From Gymnogyps californianus (Eukaryota; Chordata; Aves; Accipitriformes; Cathartidae), in the NCBI RefSeq assembly GCF_018139145.2, contig NC_059476.1, positions 12,765,001-12,829,000 on the forward strand: a stretch of 64,000 nucleotides of DNA, in the 5' to 3' direction. The translations under genes were made by a program, and so were the position numbers. Of the stretch, positions 27,549 to 37,927 are shown piece after piece; position 1 is the stretch's first letter, and every line of letters begins with the position of its first letter. Below the pieces are notes generated by a model that worked only from the letters and a program-made list of their open reading frames with translations, was not told the DNA's origin and did not search any database.

Positions 27549-29542
27549 GAGAAACCCTTCATTTTCAAAGTGCTCAAATGGAATATTTCAATTTGACTGC
27601 TTTGGCTTTGTATTTTGTGTTGAAACACTTCAGATTAGATTTTGAGCCAGTAGGAGCCTTGTCTTCATACTGTTCTCCATAGTTAGGAGGACTAGTCTTT
27701 TTTTCTTATTCTTTTTAAAGAAAGAAAAGAAAACAAAGGAAGAGAGTTGATAATCTCATATAAAACCATGACATCAAGAGCTCAAAATTCACTACATGAT
27801 TCACAATGAAAAGATTGACAACACAGAAATACAGATTTCTTTTGCATTTTCTCCTGATTTTCCACCATCCTTCCTTCTGATGCTTTGGTCAGAAGACTGG
27901 AGTTTCTCACCAAACGTGGGCCTGACATCCTATCTCTTATGACTACTTCTTCTGCCCTCCTTAGGGGGTGTATCTCTCTCTGTCCCACCAAGCTACAAAA
28001 CGGTAGATGGATGCCACAGATCTGAGAAGCTGTTGAAGAAGCTACCAGGCTGGAGGGAGAAAAGATGAGAGGAAGTTTTCCTCTCTTCACCTGCCTTTGT
28101 TTCTGGCCAGGTAGATCCTATGAAACCATTAACCTTCCAAACAGCTGCCCCAATGGGAAAGGTGTCTCTGACTATGCATTGTAATCTTCAGGTGTGGATG
28201 TCTGTTGGAAAGTATCACACTGCTTATCATCTAGCAGAAAAATTCATGTGAGTATCCTCTAACTTGTTTTAGGCAGAAATGAGCTGGGTTAGTAAAACCA
28301 GTTTTAATTGATGTCCAGATCTATCTCTCCTGATTTTGTACCATGGAAGTGTGTGTATGAAAAGCTCTGCTGGTTGATCTGTGAGTGATGCAGCTGTCTC
28401 CAGAAAAGGATTTCTGACCATGACTTAAGAAATGGTGCATCAATGAAGCAGGACAGAGTTGCCTCACAGAAATTTTTGCCTGGTCATTTTTTCAGTTCTG
28501 AAACAAAATACTGTCAATGAGCAAGCTCACATCTTCAATCAGCCTCAAGGGTTCTTGTTTTTTCATATTTTTTATCTTTCTTGCAGTAAAAATGTAAGAT
28601 AGAAGAATGATTTTTTTTCTCTGTCTTCTCTTTCTTCTAGAAATTTTATCTTTAGTTGTACCTGGAACTTCTACTTTGTCAACACTTCTGGCTAAGAGAA
28701 ATCAAGCAAGGTGCACAAGCAAGAAAACACCATCTGTAATGATGACAAACTATAAACAGCATTCACAGGCCATTAAGTTTGTAATCTTTTTCTCTTCATC
28801 GTTATTCTCTTACCTCCATTAAATTCTTCCACAACCAAGTGAAGAAGCCAAAGGTGACAGCGGTAGAGTGATAGACAAGAATTTTTATTGTCCTGTCAAT
28901 ACAGATAAACCCAGAGCTGATAGAATGTCAGGTGAACTTCCCCAGTGATGACTAAAGTTCAGTAATTTCTGAAAAAGGGAGAAAATACAAATTATTTTTA
29001 TGCCTGTTAAGCTTTTAAGAAGATTTATGTTACTGAAGTATCCTGACCCTATGGAAGATGTTTTGAGTGATATTTATTGTTCACAGGAAACTATTATCTG
29101 CACTTGATCAGTCTAGTTCAAATTGCAGATTTTCAAGGTTTGCAAGACAACCAGAGGCACCCCACAGCCACGATTCTCTTGAGGAACTGGAAAGGCCTAG
29201 AAGATGAGGGAATGAAAATTACTCAATGGACACAGCTAAGCAACTTGCAACTGATTTTGAATAGCTGCAAAGACCCTCTATTGGTCATGGAAAGGAAGGT
29301 TTGTATCTCCACCCAAGGAAAAGAAGAGAAAGGAACATGCTGAGAGCCAGATATAGAACAGATGCATGCCCGGGGGAACAACAAAGAGAGTAAGGTAAAA
29401 CCCAAGTTTTTTAGTGTGGCCAAATCTAGGATGTTATAGTGCAACTGTCCCTGACTGTTGTTTGCCAATGGATGCCACCACTGGTAGTAGCATTACACTA
29501 GACATAGAACTCCAGTTTACCCCACTCTCAAATAAATGCTGG

Positions 29543-29558
29543 GAGTCCTATAGGACTC
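29543..29558. repeat. 16-bp perfect palindrome
   Basis: GAGTCCTATAGGACTC is its own reverse complement. Just downstream (29570-29595) a 13-bp unit, GGYAACAATACTT, is repeated twice in tandem with one mismatch. No associated element was recognised. Confidence 0.75.
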
Positions 29559-29969
29559 TGCAAAGGTTTGGCAACAATACTTGGTAACAATACTTAAGGC
29601 AGGTGGGATGGGACCCAAGAGGATGAAATTGTCTAAGAGTCCCCACTGGTTTGTTAAACTGATGCTGGAGATACAGGCATCTAATGAAAGGAGAACTGGA
29701 CTGGTCTTTGGAGGAATCTGCATTTCGCTATAGGATGGTATCTAAGCTCATGCTGAACCTGGGAACCATTTGTCATTGGAACAGGTTACTGGGTTTATCT
29801 TGGGGAGAGATGGGATTTATTCCTGCCTTTAGCTGTAGACATATCTTCTTCTTGAGCTTTTTACCTCTCATAGATTCAAATATTTGAAGAAATGTTGGTT
29901 GCAAGAGACCGACCTCCCACTTGAAGCCAGGCTGTCATCATTACTAGATCAGGCTGGCCATAGCTTTGT

Positions 29970-30571
29970 CTTCCTGAGAGAGATTCTACAATCTAAAGAA
30001 CCTGTCCTGGAGTGGCACTATCTTCCTGGGTGAGCTTTTCCTAATTTTCAGTCTGAACATTTTAAACATCAATTTTGTCTTCTCTTTGTTTTAGCACCTG
30101 CCACAACAAAGAAGTGTTTGGCTTCTTCATATTTATAACTCCCTCTCAAGTAGTTGTAGGCTGATATTTGATTGCTCCTTAGCCTCCTCTTCTCCAGGCT
30201 AAACAAGCCTGACTCTCAACTGCCTCCTTGTAGGTTGTGTGCTCACCACCTTGGTAGCCCTCCACTTGGTAACCTTCCCCAGTTTCTCCATGTCCCTCTT
30301 GACGTGGGGCCCACACCAGAAACAGTACTCCATGTTCAGCCTCCCCAGTGCTAAGAAGAAGGAGATTATAATTTCTTCTGATCTCCTGATGATGCTTTGC
30401 CAAAGACAGATGAATACGCAGTTTGCTTTATTTGCAAAGAGATACCTCAGTGCAATCCCCAGACCTTTTCCAGTCAGTTGTTTCTCAACCTTCGAGACTA
30501 GCGCTCCAGCCAACTTTCAAACTTCTGTAAATTGCTTTGACCTGCCCATGTTTCCTCAGTTTACCATGAGG
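29970..30571 (-). mobile_element. CR1 LINE fragment (3' part, minus orientation)
   Basis: Reading the plus strand, this is the reverse complement of a CR1 3' region. Landmarks in order are GAGCTTTTCCTAATTTTCAG (the CR1 TTTTTCCTAAT-type block), CCTCCTCTTCTCCAGGCTAA (30183-30202), CTCCATGTCCCTCTTGACGT with GGGGCCCACACCAGAAACAG, then TACTCCATGTTCAGCC with CTCCCCAGTGCTAAGAAG, and a final CACC-ATGAGG-like block near 30562. Many substitutions and small indels mark an old copy. CR1 insertions are 5'-truncated retroposons typical of birds and other sauropsids. The outer ends are approximate, and no terminal octamer repeat is visible at the 3' end of the element (the left side here). Confidence 0.8.
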
Positions 30572-33500
30572 CTGCTGGGGAGCCAGTGTTACAATTGTCA
30601 GCTATTTAGTAACAAAAGACAATCAGGTTGGTCAAACATTATTTGCTTTTGTTAAAGCCATTTTCAAATTTCCTGGTTACATTCTTGCCTTTCATGCGGT
30701 TGGAAATGTCCACAGCACACATTTCAGTTATTGATGGCAAAAACCTTCTGGGTATTATGGGGTTGCTTTAAAACAGTCAGGATGAAATGTGACAATTGCT
30801 GGGTCATCCCTGTGGTTATCATTCATATTGGTGGTGCTGAATGACTTGACTACGAGATACACCTCAGGCTTTCTCCTTCCGCCAATGTTTACTAGTTTAA
30901 AAGTTGTTATAATAAAGCTCATTCTAGCTCTGAGCTCCAGCTCAGTTTTTTCCTTAGCTGCAAGCTCAGAGCACTAGCTGAGTACATGCAGTCCTGATAT
31001 AAGTGCAGTCCTTGCAATTCTACTTTACACTTGACTAAACTACGAAACCCAGCAGAATCTAAGACCAGCTTTTCAGGGCAGCTTTCCAGGTTTCTTAGGC
31101 TGCAAAAGCTGATCAAGAGAGAATGCCAGCTGGGAATTTCAAGCAAAAGATTTTCTCATCAACTGTCTTCTGTGGCCTGGGGTGTTTTTGACTCCTAAAT
31201 CCCATGGCAATCCCTAGACAGGGGAGCAGCACTCAGGAGTGCAGGGTGGGAATGGCTTAATGTCTCCAGATCACAAGGGGAGAGGATCACTGGACCAGTG
31301 AAATGCAAGGCCAGCACAGAGGAGCAGACGTCACTACAGAAGAAATGGCATAGGTAGGATTAAATCCCAGGATCTATAGGCATAGTGGCAAAGAGGACTG
31401 GACTGAACATCGGTGTGGAGGTGGCAGTTGTGCAGCCACATGAGTATTGCTTTAGCATATGACCGTGAGTACAAGCTTATTCGGGGGGGGGTAACATGCT
31501 CCCTTCCTCCCATGGCAAATCCACCCTTGGTTTATCACTGAAATCGTTGTGCAAAGCTGGCGCAGGAAGTCTCAGCCTCTGGAAGAGCAGGAAGGAGGTC
31601 TGGACCCAAAGAGTAAAATGCAGAGTCTGTGCCATGGGTATGAGGTTTGCTGTCTGTGGTGGGATGGTGTGAAAACCCTTTGGATCCAGAAGTGGAAGTG
31701 AAACAGAGGAACCTACATGAGAGATTTTCCAGAGGAGAAAGATCCAGACAACTCCTATTGTTCCCAGAGAGCGCTGCTGGCTGATAAGCTTCACTAGATA
31801 CTTCAGTAGAAACAGTGCTTTAAGGAAAACTGGCACCAGGTATGGGTGCTGAGTACCTTCCTGCACCTAGAGGCAATCACACTGATCGAATCTGCTCGCC
31901 ACCCAGCTCTCCTTGCCAGACAAATTGCTATCTGAAATCTCCATTTGAGGATTTAGCAAAGCGAAATGGCTCCTTGAATTATAAAGTGGCAAAGTCTTGC
32001 ACATTTTTGAGACTACTTTAAACCTCAGTCTTTGCAACAGGCTGCAGCAAGAGGGAGTAAAAGAACAAAAAGCCCTTGCTGTTAATATTTATGGCAACTA
32101 AAGCAAAATCGCATCACATTTGCAGATGAATGGGAGCCCCTGTTAAAAGCTGCAGCAGCTTAATTTTGGGATGGCACTGGTTTGGGGCTTGATTGTCTGG
32201 AATAACAAAGGAGAGCTTTCATGTTAATTAATTTAGAGGAATTATTAGTGTTAAAAATAAATAGTTCAATCACCTTTCCAAAAATAATCTGAGTGAGGGA
32301 AATGAAATTCAGTGGAAAGAAGATACAGATTTTATTTCAGTTCCAGATTTTTTTCAAATCATTTTTGTGTGCCAAATGCATTGCCCCTATGTGAGGTCCT
32401 AGGATTTACTTCTGATAATACCTATCTAACAATTATCTAAATATTGCTACAAAACAAGGCACATCATACGTAAATAATTTCCATTTGTTCAGTGAAATAA
32501 GAGGCACTTGGAAATAGTTGATGTATACAATTAGTCTCTATTTTATTTAAAGAATGAAGCATCCAGAACCTATTTAGAAAAAAAAGATCTCTTTGTGATA
32601 CTTACAGTTGAGAGCCATCATTTTTTTTTTCCTAAGGGAAACTGCAACAAGCCCTGTTGTGTCCTGATTTGTAATTATTTTTTTTCAAACAGAGATTCCT
32701 TTTGGAGGAATTATGTGTAATGTCGAACTACAGTATTCATCACTCACCGTGGCTTGATAGGAATCAATGGAGCAGTGTTCTTCTTGGGCTCTCTTCATTA
32801 CACAGTCTTTACAGAGAAAACCGATGATTTAAAATGAGTGTAGATTCACAAAATCCTGATTATACAAATATTTACTAGGGAAAGATTATACTGCTTAGCC
32901 TAAAAGACATTTGAGTGCAAGATAGACCAGGCTATGTTATGCCCCTGCCCTATATTGAAAACTCAGCTGGTTAAGCCCACCCAATTCTGTTTCTTTCTCT
33001 CCATCCTCTTTCATTTGTCTTTTTCCCTTTCTACTCCATCAAAGTGCAGGCAATGTTGGCATAGTCCCTGAGGTGCTTCCATCATGCAGGGTACATCGTC
33101 TAGCATGTTTCAGAAGACAGGAATCCTGTGGAGCCAGGAAGTATCTTGGGACCACATTTTCACAAGGAGTCTCTGATTACGAGTGTGAAACACTCCTGAG
33201 GAAAGGATTCCTGCAGATGGCAGATTATTGCAATCATTGTCATAAGGATTTATGTCCTCGACCAAGCCCATATTTCCACCTGTCTCTGAACCTGGCTAGT
33301 CCCAAGTGAAGATTTGTGTACTCATCCACATTTCATTCTGCTCCCGCTTCTCTTCTCAAGGCTATATACATCCTTAGGAAGATGCTTGCTCCACTGCAAC
33401 AGCTACCCAGAACTGGTATCTACTTCCTTCACTAGATTCCTGCTTGTGCTTCCTGACCCCGAAAGTGAGAACCTCCTCAAACCCTCTCATGTCTGTGCAG

Positions 33501-34894
33501 ATCTCTGCCTTTGTGGTAGCTCCTCCCCGGCGAAGAAGAACACCCCCCGCCATTGCTTTTCCTGCTAAAGGCAGAGGCTGAAGAGGCCAGCTGAGACCTG
33601 TGTTTTTCATTTGCTCTCATAGCATCATGTTTTATAGTGCCAACGATTGTCTCCTGTTCCACGGCTTCCAGGGCTCACTCCTCTCCCTCGAGGTACTATT
33701 GGCCGTGTGAAACAGAAGAGCAGTCTCCTGATCAGGTAGTGTAGCAACTCTGATGGAAAACACATTCTCTTCAGAGGTTGGAGCTGGACATGTGGTGTAG
33801 TCTGTGCTATTGAAATGTCAGATCAGGTGTAACCTCAGGTCAGGATATCCGCAAGTGCAGCCTTTCCTTTCTCGTGAGCACAGCCATGGAGTTCGGTCAC
33901 TACACATCAGTGCTTCTTTTTGGCTGAGTATATGAATTCAGCCCCTCTCCAATGACAGCACAGGGGCTTACTGTAGCTCCCAACTCAGAAAGCTATCCCG
34001 TACATCAAAAGACAGGGGATTATTTTTTTGTGCCAAAGACTCTGGCTTCTTATCTCTCATGGCTCAATCATCACATCATCTGTGGCAGAAAGATGGCTGG
34101 CAACAAGATTAGATTATGGCAATTTAAAATGTCTCTCTCAGATCAGTGCAGACCATGAGTATTCAAAAGCACACATAATCAGATTGTAAAATTGACTACC
34201 ACAGCATGCCTCAGACACCAAGAGTATAAATAAGGATTAGACAAATTTAGGGAAGACAGGTCCATCTGCAGCTATTAAACATAAGGGATCAGGTGCAGTT
34301 TCTGCCACTGGAATCTCCTAAACTGATGATTCCTGGAAATAGGGATCAGGGAAAGGCTCATACTGTACGTCTCTGTCTTATATCCACCTACAACAAGGGT
34401 TACGCTGGAAAAAGTGGCTGTGGTCTTCAGGTCAGATCAGGTATTTTCTCTCCATGACTGACTCTTGCGTGCATTTGCTGGAGAGCTCTGCAGGTGTAGT
34501 ATACTCACAGTGTATAAGGTGTGCTCTACCAGGCACATCCATGTCACTCACTGGTCACTCATCACAATCCAGAGATAATCATCTGCCTAAATGAGACAGC
34601 TAGATTGTTTCTCTCATTAGCATTAGCCACTCATTGGCATGCAAATCTCTATTACAATCCCAGGAGAAATTTCCTCTGACCTCTTCTTAATTCCTTCTTC
34701 CAAGTTCTTTTTCTGTCTCGACCACTCTTCTCTTTGAATTTCATCCCTTTAGATTAAAGCCTCTTTAAGAGACTTGTCCTAGGAAGGTGTCACTCTTCAG
34801 TGCATCCTTTGGGATAGATCCATCTGGTCAATCTATTGTATAGAAGACAAAGGATCGGGTTGATAATAAGGTAGCTCCATCTCCAATCCTTGCT
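30572..34894. other. Intergenic, no gene seen
   Basis: No supported exon on either strand. It contains a run of nine G near 31483-31491 and a candidate conserved element at about 32080-32290 (listed). The remainder is unremarkable unique-looking DNA. Confidence 0.6.
32080..32290. promoter_or_regulatory. Candidate conserved noncoding element (enhancer-like)
   Basis: An AT-rich block dense in developmental factor cores: TTAATTAATTTA (homeodomain), AATAACAAAGGAG (SOX-type AACAAAG) and the near-palindrome AAGCTG-CAG-CAGCTT. It lies 4.6 kb upstream of the SORCS CpG island and has no microsatellite or transposon features. The call rests on texture and motif density alone. A multi-species alignment showing strong constraint would support it. 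Confidence 0.25.
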
Positions 34895-35028
34895 GCTTTG
34901 CTGATCACACTGTGACTCAGTTTCCCCAATTAATACAACAAGAGTAAAATTCACTGGCCTTTGTGAAGAGCTTTGGGCTTAGTAAAGGAAAGGAGTTGTT
35001 TAAGTGCAAAGTGTTAATTATTATTACC
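34895..35028 (+). mobile_element. MIR-type SINE remnant
   Basis: ACTGTGACTCAGTTTCCCCA (34909-34928) is the MIR core phrase (consensus ...GTGCCTCAGTTTCCCC). It is followed by a GTAAAAT block, TTTGTGAAGAGCTTTGGG and GTGCAAAGTGTTAATTATTATTAC, which is the MIR 3' tail order (GTGAAG-GCTTTGAG, then AAGTGCAAAGTATTATTATTA). MIRs are ancient tRNA-derived SINEs shared by amniotes, so heavy divergence is expected. The 5' tRNA-like end is missing or unrecognisable. Confidence 0.6.
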
Positions 35029-36300
35029 GACAGGCTGTAACTAATAGTAACCATTTAGCTGGAAGATATGGAAACAGGTATGCAGTTAATTGGTTTACAG
35101 TAGATTTAGCTGAGGTCTGGTTGTTACATTGCAGACAATCCATCATTGTTGTAAGCAGCATGAAGTTATGCCCAGCCTCAATTACTGCGAGTCTCCCTTC
35201 GCCTGTGGTCTTGTGCTAATATCCTAAGACGTGTCACCAATGAGCATTTGAGTGAAATCTCTAGAAGAATGTGGAACAAATCTGTAAATCTCTTTCTGAA
35301 ATGCCCTGCCAAAAAATACAAAAAAGTCTTCCATGTTAGGAAGGAAATGTTAAAAATACTAATTAAAAAATAAACTCTCCTGGAAATCAAATGGGAATGA
35401 GTGAGAGCAGGCAGATGGGGATGGAATAAAATTCCAGTGGAAGAGCTTTTAATTCTCTCCAGTCTTAAAGTGTGTGGGCATTTGCAAGTGCCTGTTAAAG
35501 CTCGGGCCCCTGTCCTGCTGCGTGGGCAGTCACCAACAGTGCTGCCTGCAGTAAGGGACGAGCGGCTCCCATGGCCAGCAGACACCAACCTCTGCAGTCG
35601 GGGTTTGGTGAGCTCCTCTGGCCACCACTAGTGACTGCTCCCTGGGAAAAAGATCTAGTGAGAGAGGAGCACCGCTCCCGGGGGAGAAATTGCTGGTCCT
35701 GAAAATGTGAGAGCGAGCTAGAGCAGAAAGGGTTTTTTTTCTGCTGATAAACCAGTGGTGGGGAATCTCTCTCTCCCCCTCTCCTGCCACCAACTGCTGT
35801 CATTTCATTTCCAAAAGCTTGTCCCCGTCTCCATCAGCATTTATGTGAGCACATCTCTGCCATGCCTGAGTGATTTATCTAAACATCAGCAGCTACTGTA
35901 AATGATGGTACAGCAAAGCAAAGGTGGAGGAGGGAACGGAGTGGTAGAAATGCAACTTTCCCTCTGTGAAATCAAGCACAGGTGCCTATTCCCAGCAACT
36001 CCAGTGCGTCTACATCAGTCACAGGCGGAGGGAAAGAAAGGGACATTTCAGAGCCTGCTCAGACATTTAAGGCCACTTAATTAATCGAATTAAAATATTT
36101 CATCTGGAAAGACTATACACACATGTATGTATGCTTGTATGTATGTATTGCTCCTTCACTTTGCACGTTCGCTCCCAGCCCATGTCCGGTGGTTTCAGTA
36201 TGTTGGGGAGCAGGTTTTAGGGGTTTGAGCTGATGGGAAGCGCAGGGGAGGAAGGGATCAGATGATCTGAGTTTAAAAGTTGGGGTAAGTCCTTCTTAGA
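35029..36300. other. Upstream flank of the SORCS gene
   Basis: No exon is seen. GC content rises toward the CpG island from about 35,500. The stretch includes a GTAT microsatellite at about 36123-36149 and an odd palindrome TCAGAT-G-ATCTGA near 36258-36270 containing a CAGATG E-box. It is probably part of the 5' regulatory region, but the transcription start cannot be placed. Confidence 0.45.
36123..36149. repeat. (GTAT)n microsatellite
   Basis: ATGTATGTATGCTTGTATGT followed by ATGTATT, tetranucleotide units with one interruption. Confidence 0.75.
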
Positions 36301-36334
36301 GTGCGTGTGTGTGGTGGGTGGGTGTGTGTGTGTG
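36301..36334. repeat. (GT)n / GGTG simple repeat at the promoter
   Basis: GTGCGTGTGTGTGGTGGGTG followed by GGTGTGTGTGTGTG. It sits at the 5' edge of the CpG island, so length variation here could affect the promoter. Confidence 0.8.
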
Positions 36335-36619
36335 ACAGAGAGGGGGAGTGAGTAACCAATCACTCACGAAACACGCGGGGCGTCCTGGCGGGGCGGCTGC
36401 GGGAGGGGTGGGATGCAGAAGCGGCGAAGTGAGAGCGAGCAGAGAGAGAGCGAGCGGGAGAGGAGCGAGCTGTGACTTCCACAGAGGCAGCCGGGAGAAA
36501 TCACCAGCCAGGATTTGCTCCTCTCTCTCTCCCTCTCTCTCTGATTTCAATTCAGCTCCTCCCCCGTGTGGTTGTGGCTTTGCCTTCCATCAAAAGCCTG
36601 ATCAGCAACGCCAGTCTGT

Positions 36620-36732
36620 GGGGGGGGGGGGAGGGAATAAAAGAAAAAAGAGGGGAAAAAAAAGAGAAAAAAAAGGAAAAAGTGCAAAAGAAGGAAAAGA
36701 AAACAAGGGAAAAAAAAGAGAGGGGAAGAAAG
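36620..36732. repeat. Homopurine tract (poly-G then GA-rich)
   Basis: About 113 bases on the plus strand are almost entirely G and A, with only four pyrimidines. It begins with a run of 11-12 G, followed by mixed A-runs and GGGG blocks. Such mirror-like purine tracts can form triplex (H-DNA) or G-rich structures. It lies 167-280 bases before the start codon, so it is in the 5' leader or core promoter. Poly-G is a common site of sequencing gaps. Confidence 0.8.
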
Positions 36733-36898
36733 CAATCTCCCCTACCCCCCGGCTGCATCTAATACAGCAGAGTCTGAAACTTTATGGAGTTCTCGCTGTG
36801 TTTACCCCGCGGCGGGTAAATCGGCAGCACCGTGCTCTCTCGCTCCTGCTCTCTCTTTCCTGCTCTTTCTCCCTCGCACTCATCAGCAGTCAGCAGCG

Positions 36899-37542
36899 AT
36901 GGAAAAAGTTGCTGGCTGGTACCCAGCCTGGCACGTTGCTCTCCTGTACTGGACATGGCTTTTCCTCTTCACTTTTGGCTTTACCGGTGCAGAAATAACT
37001 TGCAGATCCTGCCATTCCCAGGTGAAGCCGCAGCAGCAACATCCGCAGCGGGGATTATTAATGCATTTGAGGACCGACAGAGGAGAAAAGGAGGAGAGGA
37101 GGTTCCCCGGGGAGAAGGGAGGTGAGAGAGGGCAAGGGGCCGGGATGGAGGCGGAGGATGCCGGGCTGCAAGCGACCCTCGCCCCTGCTCCCGCGGGGAC
37201 GACATTCAGCGGCGGGGACACCCGGCGATTGACGAGGGAGCCCGAGAAAGCGGCCGGGGAGAGCCGGCCCCGAGCGGCGGCGGCGGCTCCTGCCGAGGAC
37301 CAACCTCTCCGGGGCCAGGGCCCCCCCCGGCGGGCGGGCGGCCGGGCTCGGGCCGGCGGCGGCGGGGCCGCAGCCCGCGGGGCGCCGCGGGGCCGGGCGG
37401 CGCCGCGGGGCGGGAGCCGCGGGACGGCGGCGCCGCCCGCTTCGGGCTGGAGGAGCTGCGGCTGGGCAGCACCACCTTCGCCCTCGCCGGCGACTCGGCG
37501 CACAACCAAGCCATGGTGCACTGGTCGGGGCACAACAGCAGC
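36899..37542 (+). CDS. SORCS3: SORCS-family VPS10-domain receptor, exon 1 (partial gene; frame break)
   Basis: First coding exon of a type I membrane sorting receptor that, in the family, traffics cargo such as neurotrophin and glutamate receptors between Golgi, endosome and cell surface in neurons. The ATG at 36899 has a strong context (G at -3 and +4). It opens a signal peptide with the hydrophobic core ALLYWTWLFLF, ending near FTGAEIT. A Gly/Arg/Pro/Ala-rich propeptide follows. The exon ends (37441-37542) with FGLEELRLGSTTFALAGDSA then HNQAMVHWSGHNSS, a near-exact match to SORCS1/3 just before the VPS10 beta-propeller, with an NSS glycosylation sequon and a phase-0 donor. MEKVAGW...GAEIT resembles SORCS3. 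STTFAL and an RRRR furin-like site (37354-37365, in the frame of the conserved end) resemble SORCS1. ATG and conserved end are in different frames: 644 bases, one short of 215 codons. Family certain; paralogue about 65:35 for SORCS3. Confidence 0.85.
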
Positions 37543-37550
37543 GTGAGTAC
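37540..37550 (+). other. 5' splice site of SORCS exon 1
   Basis: AGC|GTGAGTAC: the exon ends after codon AGC (Ser, 37540-37542) and GTGAGT begins the intron at 37543. Known SORCS1 and SORCS3 exon 1 end at the same place, in GHNSS before VILILTK, so both position and phase 0 agree with the family. Confidence 0.9.
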
Positions 37551-37620
37551 CGCCGCCGCGGGGTCCGGCGGGGTGCGGGCGGCGGGTTTGCTTTTGTCCT
37601 GGTTTTCCTTTTCTTTGTTT

Positions 37621-37665
37621 TTCCTTCTTTTTTTTTCTTTTTTTTGGGGGGGTGGGGTGGGGGAC
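37621..37665. repeat. Poly-pyrimidine then poly-G tract in early intron 1
   Basis: A T/C run (about 37619-37644) is followed directly by a G-rich run GGGGGGGTGGGGTGGGGG (about 37645-37662). It could form G-quadruplex or triplex structures and is hard to sequence. Confidence 0.75.
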
Positions 37666-37809
37666 GCTGGGCTTTTCTTCTTCGAGGGGGGATTTCGCGC
37701 CTCCGGGCGCCGGGGATTGGCTTCGCTTAGCAGTGTGCAGTGGGGCAGAAGTGCTTCAAAAGGGCCATTCTTCTGGAGCAAAAAAACTTTCCGCCGCCCG
37801 CCCGCTGCG

Positions 37810-37927
37810 CACAGCCCCCTCCAATCCCCTTCCCCTTCACCCTGGAGGCAGAGAAGGATAAACCAGAGCACAGCCCCCTCCAGCCCCCTTCTCCCTCACC
37901 CTGGAGGCAGAGAGGGATAAACCACTG
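37810..37927 (+). repeat. 59-bp tandem duplication (2 units, start of a third)
   Basis: Unit 1 (37810-37868) and unit 2 (37869-37927) both run from CACAGCCCCCTCC through CACCCTGGAGGCAGAG to GGATAAACCA, with exact 59-base spacing and roughly eight differences. A third start, CACAGCCCG, follows at 37929. This minisatellite lies 270 bases inside intron 1, near the CpG island shoulder. Confidence 0.9.

Larger units (their letters stand above)
24630..29969. other. Intergenic, no gene seen
   Basis: No supported exon. The stretch 25010-25280 is AT-rich with TTAATTGG and GGTTAATTCATTA cores and reads like conserved noncoding DNA (unproven). The block also holds the palindromic ancient repeat at about 26325-26380, TA/TG and poly-A simple repeats near 27431-27548, and a 16-bp perfect palindrome followed by a 13-bp tandem near 29543-29595. 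Confidence 0.6.
36360..37570 (+). promoter_or_regulatory. CpG island and promoter of the SORCS gene
   Basis: CpG dinucleotides, rare in the rest of the window, become dense from about 36,366 (ACGCGGGGCGTCCTGGCGGG) through the first exon and fade after about 37,570, with a weaker shoulder to about 38,010. The region holds GA-rich (36395-36470) and CT-rich (36515-36543) tracts and no convincing canonical TATA box (the GAATAAAAG near 36635 is a weak candidate). This is the usual architecture of a neuronal vertebrate gene with dispersed start sites. The true transcription start is unknown. Confidence 0.85.

Noticed and set aside
37120..37127. AG|GTGAGA donor-like site inside exon 1
   Set aside because: A good match to consensus, but known SORCS genes have no intron here and no convincing acceptor precedes the conserved end. 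Kept only as an alternative explanation of the frame break.
36883..37871. Long minus-strand open frames (216 and 221 codons) over the CpG island
   Set aside because: GC-saturated DNA has few stop codons. These are antisense shadows of exon 1 and early intron 1, Pro/Arg/Ala-rich with no family features.
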